Shown here piece after piece: positions 1 to 7,183 of a stretch of 64,000 nucleotides of DNA. Below the pieces are notes generated by a model. The model saw only the letters and a list, made by a program, of their open reading frames with translations, was not told the DNA's origin and made no database searches. Position numbers and translations under genes: made by a program. Origin of the DNA: Glaciihabitans sp. INWT7 (GTDB lineage Bacteria > Actinomycetota > Actinomycetes > Actinomycetales > Microbacteriaceae); the NCBI RefSeq assembly GCF_014217685.1, contig NZ_CP043653.1:810419-874418 (forward strand). The letters are read 5' to 3'. Numbering within the stretch: the first letter of the stretch is position 1; the number at the start of each line of letters is the position of its first letter.

Positions 1-328
1 TTTCTCCGTCGTACGCAGAGGACACACCCCAACACGACAGCGGAACGTAGGCATAGGCCGGGGGCATATAGGTATAGCCGGGATGGTTCTCGTCGGCGAG
101 TTCAAGCTGTGCCGCGAGCACGGCAACAGCCGAACCGGAGTCGTCGAGGGCAACCCAGCCAGAGGAATGGGGTGTCTCGTCGAGATATCGTGCCAGGGCA
201 CTTTGTGCCGCGAGGTCCGGATCGAGCGTCGATGCGGACAGGAGTGGGGATGCCTCCTGCCCCGCGATGGAATCGGAAGTGAACCCTATGGCCGCAGCGG
301 CCGCGTCAGCGATCCTCAGCACGGTCAT
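1..328 (-). CDS. Hypothetical protein, partial (5' part only)
   Basis: An open frame starts at ATG 328 and runs off the left window edge without a stop, giving at least 109 residues. It begins MTVLRIADAAAAIGF and contains the aromatic stretch YTYMPPAYAYVPLSCWG. It lies 34 bases downstream of the L36 gene on the same strand, so the two may share a transcript and zinc control. I do not recognise the family. The pattern of an N-terminal acidic helix followed by a GWVALDDSGSAV strand is loosely like the first half of a GNAT acetyltransferase, but that is weak. Codon use looks like that of its neighbours. Confidence 0.5.
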   Translation of the reverse strand, partial: MTVLRIADAAAAAIGFTSDSIAGQEASPLLSASTLDPDLAAQSALARYLDETPHSSGWVALDDSGSAVAVLAAQLELADENHPGYTYMPPAYAYVPLSCWGVSSAYDGE

Positions 329-362
329 GGATATTCCACTCGGCTTCGTGGCCGAAGGAGGG

Positions 363-485
363 TCATCCCTGGCGGGCTTTGAATCGTGGGTTCAGTTTGT
401 TGATCACGAAAGTTCTGCCGCGTCGACGCACGATCTGGGCGCCGGGCATTTTCTTCAAAGCTCTGAGGGAGTTGCGAACTTTCAC
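363..485 (-). CDS. rpmJ: 50S ribosomal protein L36, zinc-independent paralogue
   Basis: A 40-codon gene with a GTG start. The product begins [19 protein letters not shown] and continues with [11 protein letters not shown] and NPRFKARQG. This is L36 of the form that lacks the four zinc-ligand Cys/His residues of housekeeping L36. In actinobacteria and many other bacteria such zinc-free paralogues are made under zinc starvation, replacing the zinc-binding form and releasing zinc; they are typically repressed by Zur. The neighbourhood (COG0523 proteins, Zur, ZnuACB) supports this. The gene is divergent from the COG0523 gene at 553, with a palindrome between them at 502-518. Identification is strong; zinc control is inferred. 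Confidence 0.9.
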   Translation of the reverse strand: MKVRNSLRALKKMPGAQIVRRRGRTFVINKLNPRFKARQG

Positions 486-501
486 GATCCGACCAATCTT
501 A

Positions 502-518
502 TTGATAGTAGTTATCAA
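502..518. promoter_or_regulatory. Palindrome, candidate Zur-type operator
   Basis: TTGATA and TATCAA form a perfect 6-base inverted repeat around a 5-base centre. It lies in the 67-base divergent spacer between L36 and the COG0523 gene. It is related to, but not the same as, the cleaner TAATGA-N3-TCATTA palindromes further right, so binding by the same regulator is only plausible. Confidence 0.5.
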
Positions 519-552
519 CTAGAGTAGTCGTTCTGACAGAGGAAAGGATCAC

Positions 553-1608
553 ATGATCGACTCATTCCTGTCGGTGATCCTCATCAGCGGGCTTGCTGGG
601 GCGGGGAAGACCACATTGGCCACTGTGCTCACCGGAATCAACCGTGTGCCTGATCTCGAGCTGGGCGGAGACGGTTGGCCAGAAAGTTCGGAGGCCGTAG
701 CGCTTCATCTTGCCGACCGCTTGGGAGAGTTGGCCGACCGAGGTCAACGTGGCAGGGTCGTCGTCGAACTGAACCACCGTGCCGATACGCCGCATGTTGC
801 TCTCATGCTGGAAGCGCTACTCCGCGACCGGGGACCTGCGTGTCGAAGGGTGGTGATCAACCAGCTGTTTACCGTCGCTCGTGTCGAGGACATCGGCCGG
901 CACCTTTTTCGCGACACTCCGTCAGACGCAGATGATTTTGAGACCGCGGAGCGACTGGCCACGCAACTCGAGTTCGCTACCACTGTCGCACTTGTCGGCG
1001 TAGAGGCCGCGGCGATGCAGCGACGGAGCGATATCAAGGCGCTCATTGCCCGGTTGAACCCGAAGGCTGCGGTAGGTTTCCTGTCTGCCGCCGGAAAGCT
1101 CTCGCAGGTCCTCTCGTTTGCCGGCCTGCGAGGCTCAGATGTGGCGAGAGATGTGGGACGCAGCCAGGGGTGGATGCGAGAACTTGCCGGCCGCGGCACG
1201 ACGCCGGAACGGGGATCCGCGATCACCTCAGTAGTCTTTCGGGATCCTCGCCCGTTTCATCCGGAACGCCTCGCGGCGGTGCTTGAGGCCTGCCTCGAGC
1301 CCGAGGACGTGGGGCTGATCATCCGTTCGCGCGGGTTGATGCAACTGGCGACCCGTGCCGACCGGGTCGGATCATGGTCGAGCGCTGGCACTGTCGTGAC
1401 GATTGAACCGACCGGGATGGAAAGCTGGGATGCACAGTCGCCGGTCGGCCAGGAAATCGTGTTCACTGGACGGGCGCTTCGTCCGGAACTCATCGCCCGC
1501 GCTCTTCGCGCAGCCCTTCTGGGCGACGACGAACTCGTCTCGGGTCCAATGGAATGGGCAACATATTCAGACCCGTTCCCGGAGTGGGTTACCGAGCACG
1601 AGCACTGA
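553..1608 (+). CDS. COG0523/CobW-like P-loop protein
   Basis: 351 residues. ATG 553 follows GGAAAGG at 541-547. Residues 13-21 form a Walker A loop (GLAGAGKTT), and the C-terminal part has the CobW-C-like pattern ending QEIVFTG...W..YSDPFPEW. COG0523 proteins are G3E-family GTPases that allocate zinc, cobalt or other metals to client proteins; zinc-starvation members (YciC/ZagA-like) are Zur targets. Odd points: I see neither the usual CxCC metal motif nor a clear NKxD guanine-recognition motif, so nucleotide specificity and metal handling may differ from classical members. It is homologous in its C-terminal half to the protein at 2868-4034. It is divergent from zinc-free L36, and its stop codon overlaps a strong hairpin. 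Confidence 0.8.
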   Translation: MIDSFLSVILISGLAGAGKTTLATVLTGINRVPDLELGGDGWPESSEAVALHLADRLGELADRGQRGRVVVELNHRADTPHVALMLEALLRDRGPACRRVVINQLFTVARVEDIGRHLFRDTPSDADDFETAERLATQLEFATTVALVGVEAAAMQRRSDIKALIARLNPKAAVGFLSAAGKLSQVLSFAGLRGSDVARDVGRSQGWMRELAGRGTTPERGSAITSVVFRDPRPFHPERLAAVLEACLEPEDVGLIIRSRGLMQLATRADRVGSWSSAGTVVTIEPTGMESWDAQSPVGQEIVFTGRALRPELIARALRAALLGDDELVSGPMEWATYSDPFPEWVTEHEH

Positions 1609-1647
1609 GTGGGGTGATCGTCGAGACGCTCGACGATCACCCCACTC
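1607..1647. terminator. Bidirectional hairpin between convergent genes
   Basis: A perfect 19-bp stem (1607-1625 paired with 1629-1647) with a 3-base loop. It begins inside the stop codon of the COG0523 gene (TGA 1606-1608) and ends 8 bases before the stop of the convergent His-rich gene, so it can terminate both transcripts. There is no long T-run. Confidence 0.8.
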
Positions 1648-1654
1648 GCATGAG

Positions 1655-1954
1655 TTAGTGCTCGTCGTAGTGTTCCGCGTGGACGGCGTGCTTGTGGCCA
1701 TCGTGGAGGTAGTCGATGTGGTCGTCGTGGGTGACTTGCTCGTGGCCGCAGTCCGCGCCGTGCGCGTGGTCGGCGGGGGAGTGCTCGGCAACACTCTCGT
1801 GCTCGTCATAGTGGTCACCATGCTGGGCGTGGTGGTGGGTTCCGTGCACATAGTCCGTATGGCCCTCGTGTTCCACGGCCTCGTGCCCGCAGTCAGTGCG
1901 GTGCTCGTGTTCGGTGACGGTGTGCTCGGCGTGGATATCGGTAGTTGTACTCAT
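1655..1954 (-). CDS. Histidine-rich tandem-repeat protein, probable zinc-binding
   Basis: 99 residues, very rich in His, Asp and Glu, with no signal peptide and no membrane segment. It holds two copies of a unit of about 38 residues. Each has a (T/A)DCGHE segment, an H..H(T/I)DY(V/L)H segment and a final H(A/G)..HYDEH segment, and each carries one Cys. The His/Asp/Cys spacing suggests a cytosolic zinc buffer or chaperone. Its ATG overlaps the stop of the ArsR gene by 4 bases (ATGA), so the two are translationally coupled and the protein is probably induced by the metal that the ArsR repressor senses. Similar short proteins occur in actinobacteria, often unnamed or mis-named as transporters. 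No enzyme motif was found. Confidence 0.75.
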   Translation of the reverse strand: MSTTTDIHAEHTVTEHEHRTDCGHEAVEHEGHTDYVHGTHHHAQHGDHYDEHESVAEHSPADHAHGADCGHEQVTHDDHIDYLHDGHKHAVHAEHYDEH

Positions 1955-2271
1955 GATGCTGCTCCTTGCAGTGTTGTTGAGGGAGTTTCCTCGAGAACGT
2001 GCGCCACGGCATCGTCGATAACGTGGGCGATGTGATGATCAGCGAGTTGGTAGACGGCATCACGCCCCGCACGCGCGACAGTGGCGATACCGGCATGGCG
2101 CAATGTGCGCAGGTGTTGGGACACCAACGGTTGGGACATTCCGGTCGCGGACACGAGCGCCCCGACAGTTCGCGGTTCCGCCGACAGCAACTGTAAAAGC
2201 TGCAGCCGGGAGGCAGAGCCGAGAACTTTGAACAAAGCTGCTGCCGCTCCAAGCCCACCATCGTCGATCAT
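1951..2271 (-). CDS. ArsR/SmtB-family repressor with alpha-5 zinc site
   Basis: 106 residues from ATG 2271; a further in-frame ATG at 2289 lies inside the inverted repeat and is less likely as start. The winged helix includes SQPLVSQHLRTLRHAG at about 46-61. The C-terminal helix carries Asp78, His80, His91 and Glu94, which exactly matches the DxHx10Hx2E alpha-5 motif of the zinc sensors SmtB and CzrA. Such repressors leave DNA when zinc is high. It is coupled to the His-rich gene downstream and divergent from the Fur-family gene at 2352. In mycobacteria a SmtB-type and a Zur-type regulator are likewise neighbours. This predicts a zinc-excess arm facing a zinc-shortage arm. Confidence 0.85.
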   Translation of the reverse strand: MIDDGGLGAAAALFKVLGSASRLQLLQLLSAEPRTVGALVSATGMSQPLVSQHLRTLRHAGIATVARAGRDAVYQLADHHIAHVIDDAVAHVLEETPSTTLQGAAS

Positions 2272-2281
2272 TGATCCAGCC

Positions 2282-2313
2282 AAACACATACATAAAGATA
2301 TTGCAATGTGTTT
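2282..2313. promoter_or_regulatory. Inverted repeat in divergent arsR / zur promoter
   Basis: AAACACAT at 2282-2289 and ATGTGTTT at 2306-2313 are perfect inverted arms 16 bases apart, around an AT-rich centre. The position between the SmtB-like gene and the Fur-family gene fits an ArsR operator that could control both. Confidence 0.55.
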
Positions 2314-2351
2314 ATACTACTGATAATGACTCCCAGGGAGAGGATCCACTC

Positions 2352-2768
2352 ATGGACGCAGTGAACAAGCGTCGTACCCATCAGAAAGCTGCAACTCGCA
2401 CCGCTCTGTCGGGGTCCACCGACTTCATCAGCGCCCAAGACCTGTACGCGCGGATGCGTGAGCAAGGCGGATCCATTGGGCTAGCCACTGTCTATCGCAA
2501 CCTGAACGAACTGGTCGACGCGGGCGAAGCGGACACCCTTCAAGCCGGAACAGGGGGTCAGCTTTTCCGTTTCTGTGGCACTGACGGACACCATCACCAT
2601 CTGTATTGCGTGGAGTGCGGACGCACCATAGAGGTTGACGCCCCCATCGAGGCGTGGGTGGCCAGCACAGCAGCCAAGCACGGGTTCACCGAAGTCCGAC
2701 ACGTCCTCGACATGTTCGGCGTGTGCCTCGAGTGCAAAGCTCGGTCCACAACGAGCACGATGGTATAA
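2352..2768 (+). CDS. zur: Fur-family regulator, probable zinc uptake regulator Zur
   Basis: 138 residues. ATG 2352 is chosen because GGGAGAGG lies just upstream at 2336-2343; a longer frame back to 2271 would cross the operator. The N-terminal winged helix includes TVYRNLNELVDAG at about 47-59. The regulatory site is GHHHHLYC (79-86), and the structural zinc site is Cys86/Cys89 with Cys125/Cys128. The clustered histidines and two CxxC pairs are typical of Zur. The palindromes in front of the COG0523 gene at 2868 and of znuA are the expected targets. Fur or another paralogue cannot be excluded from sequence alone, but the neighbours are zinc genes. Confidence 0.8.
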   Translation: MDAVNKRRTHQKAATRTALSGSTDFISAQDLYARMREQGGSIGLATVYRNLNELVDAGEADTLQAGTGGQLFRFCGTDGHHHHLYCVECGRTIEVDAPIEAWVASTAAKHGFTEVRHVLDMFGVCLECKARSTTSTMV

Positions 2769-2789
2769 ACGTTCCAAGATCCCCATCCC

Positions 2790-2804
2790 TAATGAGAATC
2801 ATTA
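2790..2804. promoter_or_regulatory. Zur-box-like palindrome TAATGA-N3-TCATTA
   Basis: TAATGAGAATCATTA has two perfect 6-base arms around GAA. It ends 63 bases before the preferred start of the second COG0523-like gene. The same arms recur in front of znuA (4573-4587). Confidence 0.8.
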
Positions 2805-2867
2805 TTTTTTAGCATAGGGTTGTAGCTGCTGACAGCCATACACGCCGCCATGCTGGAAAGACTTCTC

Positions 2868-4034
2868 ATGATCGAATTGTGCCGCACGGCTCAGCTGCAA
2901 ACTGCTCGAGCGTCCCGCCGCGATGGCGTTGCCCACCACCAAGTCCCACGAGATCACACGAACGGTCTTGGTGCCGTCACCCTCAGCGCGTGCGCCGGGA
3001 CTGCTGTCGGTTTGATTGACTCCTCGACTGAGGTGGCGTTAGTGCTCGGGATGTGTGCACCCGAACGCCACACGATTGCCCGCATGCTTTCCAGCGGTGG
3101 GTCCGGTGCCGTAATCGGCGAGGACGTGCCCGCCGGTGAGGTTGCTGCCCGGCTGCAGACGCTGGTCAGGGATTTCAGAACCTCAAACCGAGTAGTCATC
3201 GAATGTCCTTCCGCCACCAGCAGCACCGACCTGATCGCCCGGTTCACTGGCGCCCGTGCCGCTACCGACCCACCGGTCACGTTCGGGCCAATAGTGACGG
3301 TGGTAGATGCCAGCCACCTCATGTTTGATCTGGATCGTCGAGACTATGTGGAAGGGGAGGACGGCCAGCCTTTCCCCGTCCCATGGGCGCAGGTGACCGT
3401 CACCCAGATTGAGAACGCCACCGTCCTCCCGATTGTCAACTGGCGCCACTTTCCACGCGCGCAGCTCACCGAGTTGCTGTCCCTGTTGTCTCACCTCAAC
3501 CCGAGCGCTCGGCTGAAACTCGTAGGCAGCGGTTGGGCGCGGCAGGTGAACCTGGATTGGAACCAGCGCGCGACCGTTGGAGGAACCGCTGGCTGGATTC
3601 GGATTCTCCGCGATCAGCACGAACCACACGTCCGAGATCCGCGAGTCTCGTCATTCCGCTACGAGCAGCTGCGGCCGCTGCATCCGGGGCGCGTCGCGCA
3701 AACTCTTCTCACCCAGTTCGACCGGGAGGAAGTCGGACATATCGTGCGGTCCGTGGGACTGTGCCGGATCGCAAGCCGGCCCGCAATGGTGGGTAAGTGG
3801 GAACAGGCTGGCGCAATGATCACCTTCGCCCCGCTCGCGCCAGCGCGCTCCCCGGCAGGCCAAAGCCTCGGGCAAGAAATAGCCTTCATCGGCTTCGATC
3901 TGAACCCAGGCCTCATCAGATCTCGGCTGGATTCATGTGCGCTTACCGAGGACGAGTTCACCGCAGGGCCAGCCGCGTGGGTGCACTACCCCGACCCGAT
4001 ACCGCACTGGGATCCCCGGAACATGAACCGCTGA
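2868..4034 (+). CDS. COG0523/CobW-like protein lacking the P-loop
   Basis: 388 residues from ATG 2868, which follows GGAAAG at 2855-2860 at 7 bases; an in-frame ATG at 2850 has no ribosome-binding site. The C-terminal part aligns with the protein at 553-1608 (SLGQEIAFIG...LTEDEFTAGP..W..YPDPIPHW). Where that protein has GLAGAGKTT, this one has GMCAPERHT at about residue 61, so the phosphate-binding Lys and Gly residues are lost. CxCC and NKxD motifs are also not visible. It is therefore probably not a GTPase. It may act as a partner of the P-loop paralogue, or like the CobW-related factors that accompany zinc-free ribosomal proteins in other actinobacteria. A Zur-box-like palindrome lies directly upstream. 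Confidence 0.75.
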   Translation: MIELCRTAQLQTARASRRDGVAHHQVPRDHTNGLGAVTLSACAGTAVGLIDSSTEVALVLGMCAPERHTIARMLSSGGSGAVIGEDVPAGEVAARLQTLVRDFRTSNRVVIECPSATSSTDLIARFTGARAATDPPVTFGPIVTVVDASHLMFDLDRRDYVEGEDGQPFPVPWAQVTVTQIENATVLPIVNWRHFPRAQLTELLSLLSHLNPSARLKLVGSGWARQVNLDWNQRATVGGTAGWIRILRDQHEPHVRDPRVSSFRYEQLRPLHPGRVAQTLLTQFDREEVGHIVRSVGLCRIASRPAMVGKWEQAGAMITFAPLAPARSPAGQSLGQEIAFIGFDLNPGLIRSRLDSCALTEDEFTAGPAAWVHYPDPIPHWDPRNMNR

Positions 4035-4089
4035 GATCGAGCAACCGTCCGATCACATTGAAGGCGCTGGGGCGGAGGCTTTGCTCAAG

Positions 4090-4488
4090 TCATTCGGACG
4101 CGGCGCAGTCCCGACACCTACCCCGGATTTCGACCTCGCGCGTCTCGTCGAGAAAATCGCCTCGGAGAGTGCGTTGATCAATTCGCGGCAGGGCGCGCAC
4201 GTTGCCGCACTCAATACACACCGCGCAGGTGCTTCTGGTGTCGGAAGTTTCCAGCAAGTAGCTCGTCCCTGCCGAGAATGAAAACCCGCGCACGATCCCG
4301 CGCGCCTCCAAGTCATGCAGGATCCGGTAGACGGTCGCCAACCCCGGAAAGTCGCCCTGTGAGCGGAGAAGAGAATAAATAGTCTGTACTGTCGCCGGTT
4401 GACGAGCACGAAGCGCTTCCATCACTCGACCTTCGTGTCGACTGGGTCGGAGTCGCCGAGCGGAATCACCGTTCACCGAATCTGCCAT
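4090..4488 (-). CDS. Fur-family paralogue with altered sensory site
   Basis: 132 residues. The winged helix includes LATVYRILHDLEARG at about 50-64, and the C-terminal part has Cys91/Cys94 and Cys125/Cys128, the usual structural zinc pair. The His cluster that precedes the first CxxC in Zur and Fur is replaced by SDTRSTCAV, with an extra Cys88, so the usual regulatory metal site is missing or rebuilt with cysteine. It is divergent from znuA and shares the intergenic region holding the Zur-box palindrome at 4573-4587. It may sense another metal or redox state, or be a structural partner of Zur. Family membership is clear; the signal is unknown. Confidence 0.75.
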   Translation of the reverse strand: MADSVNGDSARRLRPSRHEGRVMEALRARQPATVQTIYSLLRSQGDFPGLATVYRILHDLEARGIVRGFSFSAGTSYLLETSDTRSTCAVCIECGNVRALPRIDQRTLRGDFLDETREVEIRGRCRDCAASE

Positions 4489-4555
4489 ATGCGCCCCTCA
4501 GCCCCGCGGGCCGAATCCCAGACGCCCCTGGTTTTGAGAGCGCGAACGAGCCAAA

Positions 4556-4587
4556 TTGACTCGCATTGTCAATAATGATATTCATTA
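4556..4587 (+). promoter_or_regulatory. znuA promoter overlapped by Zur-box palindrome
   Basis: A -35 TTGACT (4556-4561) is followed after 17 bases by a -10-like TATTCA (4579-4584). The -10 lies inside TAATGATATTCATTA (4573-4587), whose 6-base arms match those at 2790-2804. A repressor bound there would block polymerase, as expected for Zur control of a zinc importer. Confidence 0.75.
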
Positions 4588-4623
4588 GCTCATAAGAATT
4601 CTTCCCCTTTCGTTTGGAGCTCT

Positions 4624-5541
4624 ATGCGCACCCCCACCCGCTCACTTACCGTCGCGGTAGCTGCCGCCGCTCTGGCACTCACCCTCGTCGGCTGCAGCAC
4701 TCCGTCAAAAAGCTCGCCCGCAGCATCGTCATCCGGGGTTATCGGAGTGGTCGCGGGTGAAAATTTTTGGGGCGACATTGTCAGCCAAGTCGGCGGATCT
4801 CACGTGAAAGTCACATCCATCGTCAGCGATCCCAACGCGGACCCGCATGAGTATGAGGCCAGCGCCTCTGATGCCGCTGCACTAGCCAACGCACAGTTCG
4901 TGCTCGAAAACGGTCTCGGCTACGACGATTTCATGGCGAAACTTTTGAAGGCGTCACCCAAATCCGACCGGGTTGTCACCTCGGTGGCAAAGATTTTAAA
5001 GATCAAGGGCGCTTCGCCGAACCCGCACCTGTGGTATGACATTCCTCGGTTGCCAGAGGTTTCGGCCGCGATCGCTGCCGAGCTGTCCAAACGTGATCCC
5101 GCCCACAAGGCTGAGTTTCAGGCCAACGCCCAAAAATTCGACGAGAGTTTGAAGCCGATCACAGATGTCATCGCCAAGATCAAGTCGAAGTATCCCGGCG
5201 CGCCCGTCGCCTATACCGAGCGGGTACCGGGGTATCTGCTGACTGCCGCAGGGTTGACCTTGGGGATGCCGGCGTCATTCACCACCGCTGTTGAGCAGGG
5301 CAATGACCCGAGCGCGGCCGACACGGCGTCGTTCCTCGAGTCGATCAAAAACAAAGACGTGAAGGTGCTTCTTTACAATGGGCAAGTCACCGACCAAGCC
5401 ACCGACGACATCAAAAAGACGGCAACGGATGCTGGGGTTCCCGTCGTCGGGGTCACCGAAACGATTCCAACCACCGATAAGGACTTCCAAGCATGGCAAC
5501 TGCGCCAGGCAACCGAGCTCCTGAAGGCACTCGGCAACTAA
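4624..5541 (+). CDS. znuA: Zinc/manganese-type ABC transporter binding lipoprotein
   Basis: 305 residues with a lipoprotein signal peptide (lipobox LVGC, Cys24), so the mature protein is anchored outside the membrane. Cluster A-I family features: His75 in DPHEYE, His135 in NPHLWYD, and Glu199 in YTERVPGYLL at the position where many homologues have a third His. A later acidic residue (around QVTDQATDD) is the likely fourth ligand. The long His-rich loop of enterobacterial ZnuA is absent. It is first in an operon with znuC (2-base gap) and znuB. The Zur-box promoter points to zinc rather than manganese; the site itself would allow either. Confidence 0.85.
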   Translation: MRTPTRSLTVAVAAAALALTLVGCSTPSKSSPAASSSGVIGVVAGENFWGDIVSQVGGSHVKVTSIVSDPNADPHEYEASASDAAALANAQFVLENGLGYDDFMAKLLKASPKSDRVVTSVAKILKIKGASPNPHLWYDIPRLPEVSAAIAAELSKRDPAHKAEFQANAQKFDESLKPITDVIAKIKSKYPGAPVAYTERVPGYLLTAAGLTLGMPASFTTAVEQGNDPSAADTASFLESIKNKDVKVLLYNGQVTDQATDDIKKTATDAGVPVVGVTETIPTTDKDFQAWQLRQATELLKALGN

Positions 5542-5543
5542 AT

Positions 5544-6356
5544 ATGGCAGACCAGGCGGTCATCGAGCTGGACTCCGCAGGACTCCGGTTCGGTGACCGC
5601 CAACTCTGGTCGGATCTAACCCTGTCTGTTGGCGGCGGTGAGTTCATCGCGATTCTTGGCCCCAACGGCTCCGGTAAGACCTCCCTCATCAAAGTCCTCC
5701 TCGGACTGCAGCCTCTCTCCGAGGGAACAGTCACCATTAGCGGAGCGCCGCCCCGCCGCGGGAGCGACCATGTCGGATACGTCCCGCAACAGCGCGGATT
5801 CGACAGCGATCTCGGCGCCCGAGGCATTGACCTCGTCGCACTCGGTCTCGACGGCCATAAATACGGGTTCGCGTGGCCCAACAAACAGAAGAAGAAACTC
5901 ATTCGTGACGTCCTCAACCAAGTCGGTGCCGCACAGTATGCGCACACCCCCATCGGGCTTCTGTCCGGCGGTGAACAGCAACGGCTACGAATAGCCCAGG
6001 CCCTCCTAGGCCGCCCGGCTGTCCTCCTTTGCGACGAACCATTGCTTTCCCTCGACCTCGCGAACCAAAAATCGATCGTTGGCCTTATCGATCAACAACG
6101 CCACGAGACAGGTTCCACCGTCGTATTTGTGACCCACGAAATCAATCCAATACTGACTGTCGTCGATCGCATCCTCTACGTCGTCAACGGACGGTGGGCC
6201 ATCGGCACACCGGACGAAGTAATGACCAGCCAACGGTTGAGCGATCTGTATCAAACACACGTGGAAGTCACCCGCGTCAGAGACCAACTTCTCGTCGTCG
6301 GCACCACCGGCCCCGGTTCCTCAATAGGCCTACCACCCGACGAGCATCACCAGTGA
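5544..6356 (+). CDS. znuC: Zinc ABC transporter ATP-binding protein
   Basis: 270 residues from ATG 5544, two bases after the znuA stop; an upstream in-frame ATG at 5493 lies inside znuA and is less likely. Walker A GPNGSGKTS, signature LSGGEQQR, Walker B VLLCDEP and the switch FVTHE are all present. It would drive import by the ZnuB dimer from the cytoplasmic face. The C-terminal tail ends DEHHQ, a short acidic/His tail. Its stop codon overlaps the GTG start of znuB (GTGA). Confidence 0.88.
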   Translation: MADQAVIELDSAGLRFGDRQLWSDLTLSVGGGEFIAILGPNGSGKTSLIKVLLGLQPLSEGTVTISGAPPRRGSDHVGYVPQQRGFDSDLGARGIDLVALGLDGHKYGFAWPNKQKKKLIRDVLNQVGAAQYAHTPIGLLSGGEQQRLRIAQALLGRPAVLLCDEPLLSLDLANQKSIVGLIDQQRHETGSTVVFVTHEINPILTVVDRILYVVNGRWAIGTPDEVMTSQRLSDLYQTHVEVTRVRDQLLVVGTTGPGSSIGLPPDEHHQ

Positions 6357-7183
6357 TCATCGAATACCTGCAACTCCCGTTCGCGCAGCACGCTCTCATC
6401 GCCGCAACCCTGATCGCCATCATTTCCGGACTCATCGGACCCTTCGTCGCCTCAAGAGACATGGCCTTCGCCGTCCACGGCAGCGCTGAACTCAGCTTCA
6501 CCGGAGCCGCTGCAGGCCTGCTCATCGCCGGAGATGCCGTGACCGGCGCCCTCGTCGGCTCCCTGTTCGTCGCCACCGCATTCGGGCTACTCGGCGACCG
6601 TCCACGAGAGCGAAACTCCGCCATCGGCGTCATATTGGCCGCCGGCCTCGGGCTCGGCGTACTCCTCCTGTCCTTTTATAAGGGCTTCGCCACCGAAGCG
6701 ACCAACATCCTGTTTGGACAAATCTTCGGCGTCAGCACCCAAGACATCATCATCCTCGGCGCCATCGCAACAGCAATTCTCATCGTCATCGGATTCATCT
6801 ACCGGCCCTTGCTCTTCTCTTCCCTCGACCCCGAGGTCGCCGTCGCTCGTGGTGTCAACACCCGTTTCGTCGGACTGATCTTTGTGTTCGTGCTCGCAGT
6901 AACGGTCACCGAGGCATCTCAAATCGTCGGTACCCTCCTCGTACTCAGCCTTGCGATAACCCCTGCGGCAGCGGCACGGAGGTTCTCTGCCAACCCACGA
7001 ATAGTGACCGTGCTCTCAATCCTCTTCGCCCTCATCGCCGCGGACGGCGGCCTCCTCGCCAGCCTCCAATTCAGCACCATCAAAGCCAGCGTGTTCATCT
7101 CCGGAATCAGCTTCCTGATCTACCTAATCGCCAGACTCGTCCAAATTGTGCCCTCGCGTCGCTCACCGGCTGCCACCAAGTAA
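6353..7183 (+). CDS. znuB: Zinc ABC transporter permease
   Basis: 276 residues. GTG 6353 overlaps the znuC stop, giving a protein that begins VIIEYLQLPFAQHALIAATL, as expected for the ABC-3 permease family. About eight hydrophobic segments can be seen, including LIAIISGLIGPFVASRDMAF near the start and a conserved GTLLVLSLAITPAAAAR segment. It forms the membrane channel with ZnuC. No frameshift or truncation was seen. Confidence 0.87.
   Translation: MIIEYLQLPFAQHALIAATLIAIISGLIGPFVASRDMAFAVHGSAELSFTGAAAGLLIAGDAVTGALVGSLFVATAFGLLGDRPRERNSAIGVILAAGLGLGVLLLSFYKGFATEATNILFGQIFGVSTQDIIILGAIATAILIVIGFIYRPLLFSSLDPEVAVARGVNTRFVGLIFVFVLAVTVTEASQIVGTLLVLSLAITPAAAARRFSANPRIVTVLSILFALIAADGGLLASLQFSTIKASVFISGISFLIYLIARLVQIVPSRRSPAATK

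Noticed and set aside
4035-4089. Terminator between the convergent COG0523-like and Fur-family genes
   Set aside because: The only inverted arms (GAGCAA and TTGCTC) are short and about 40 bases apart, so no convincing hairpin.
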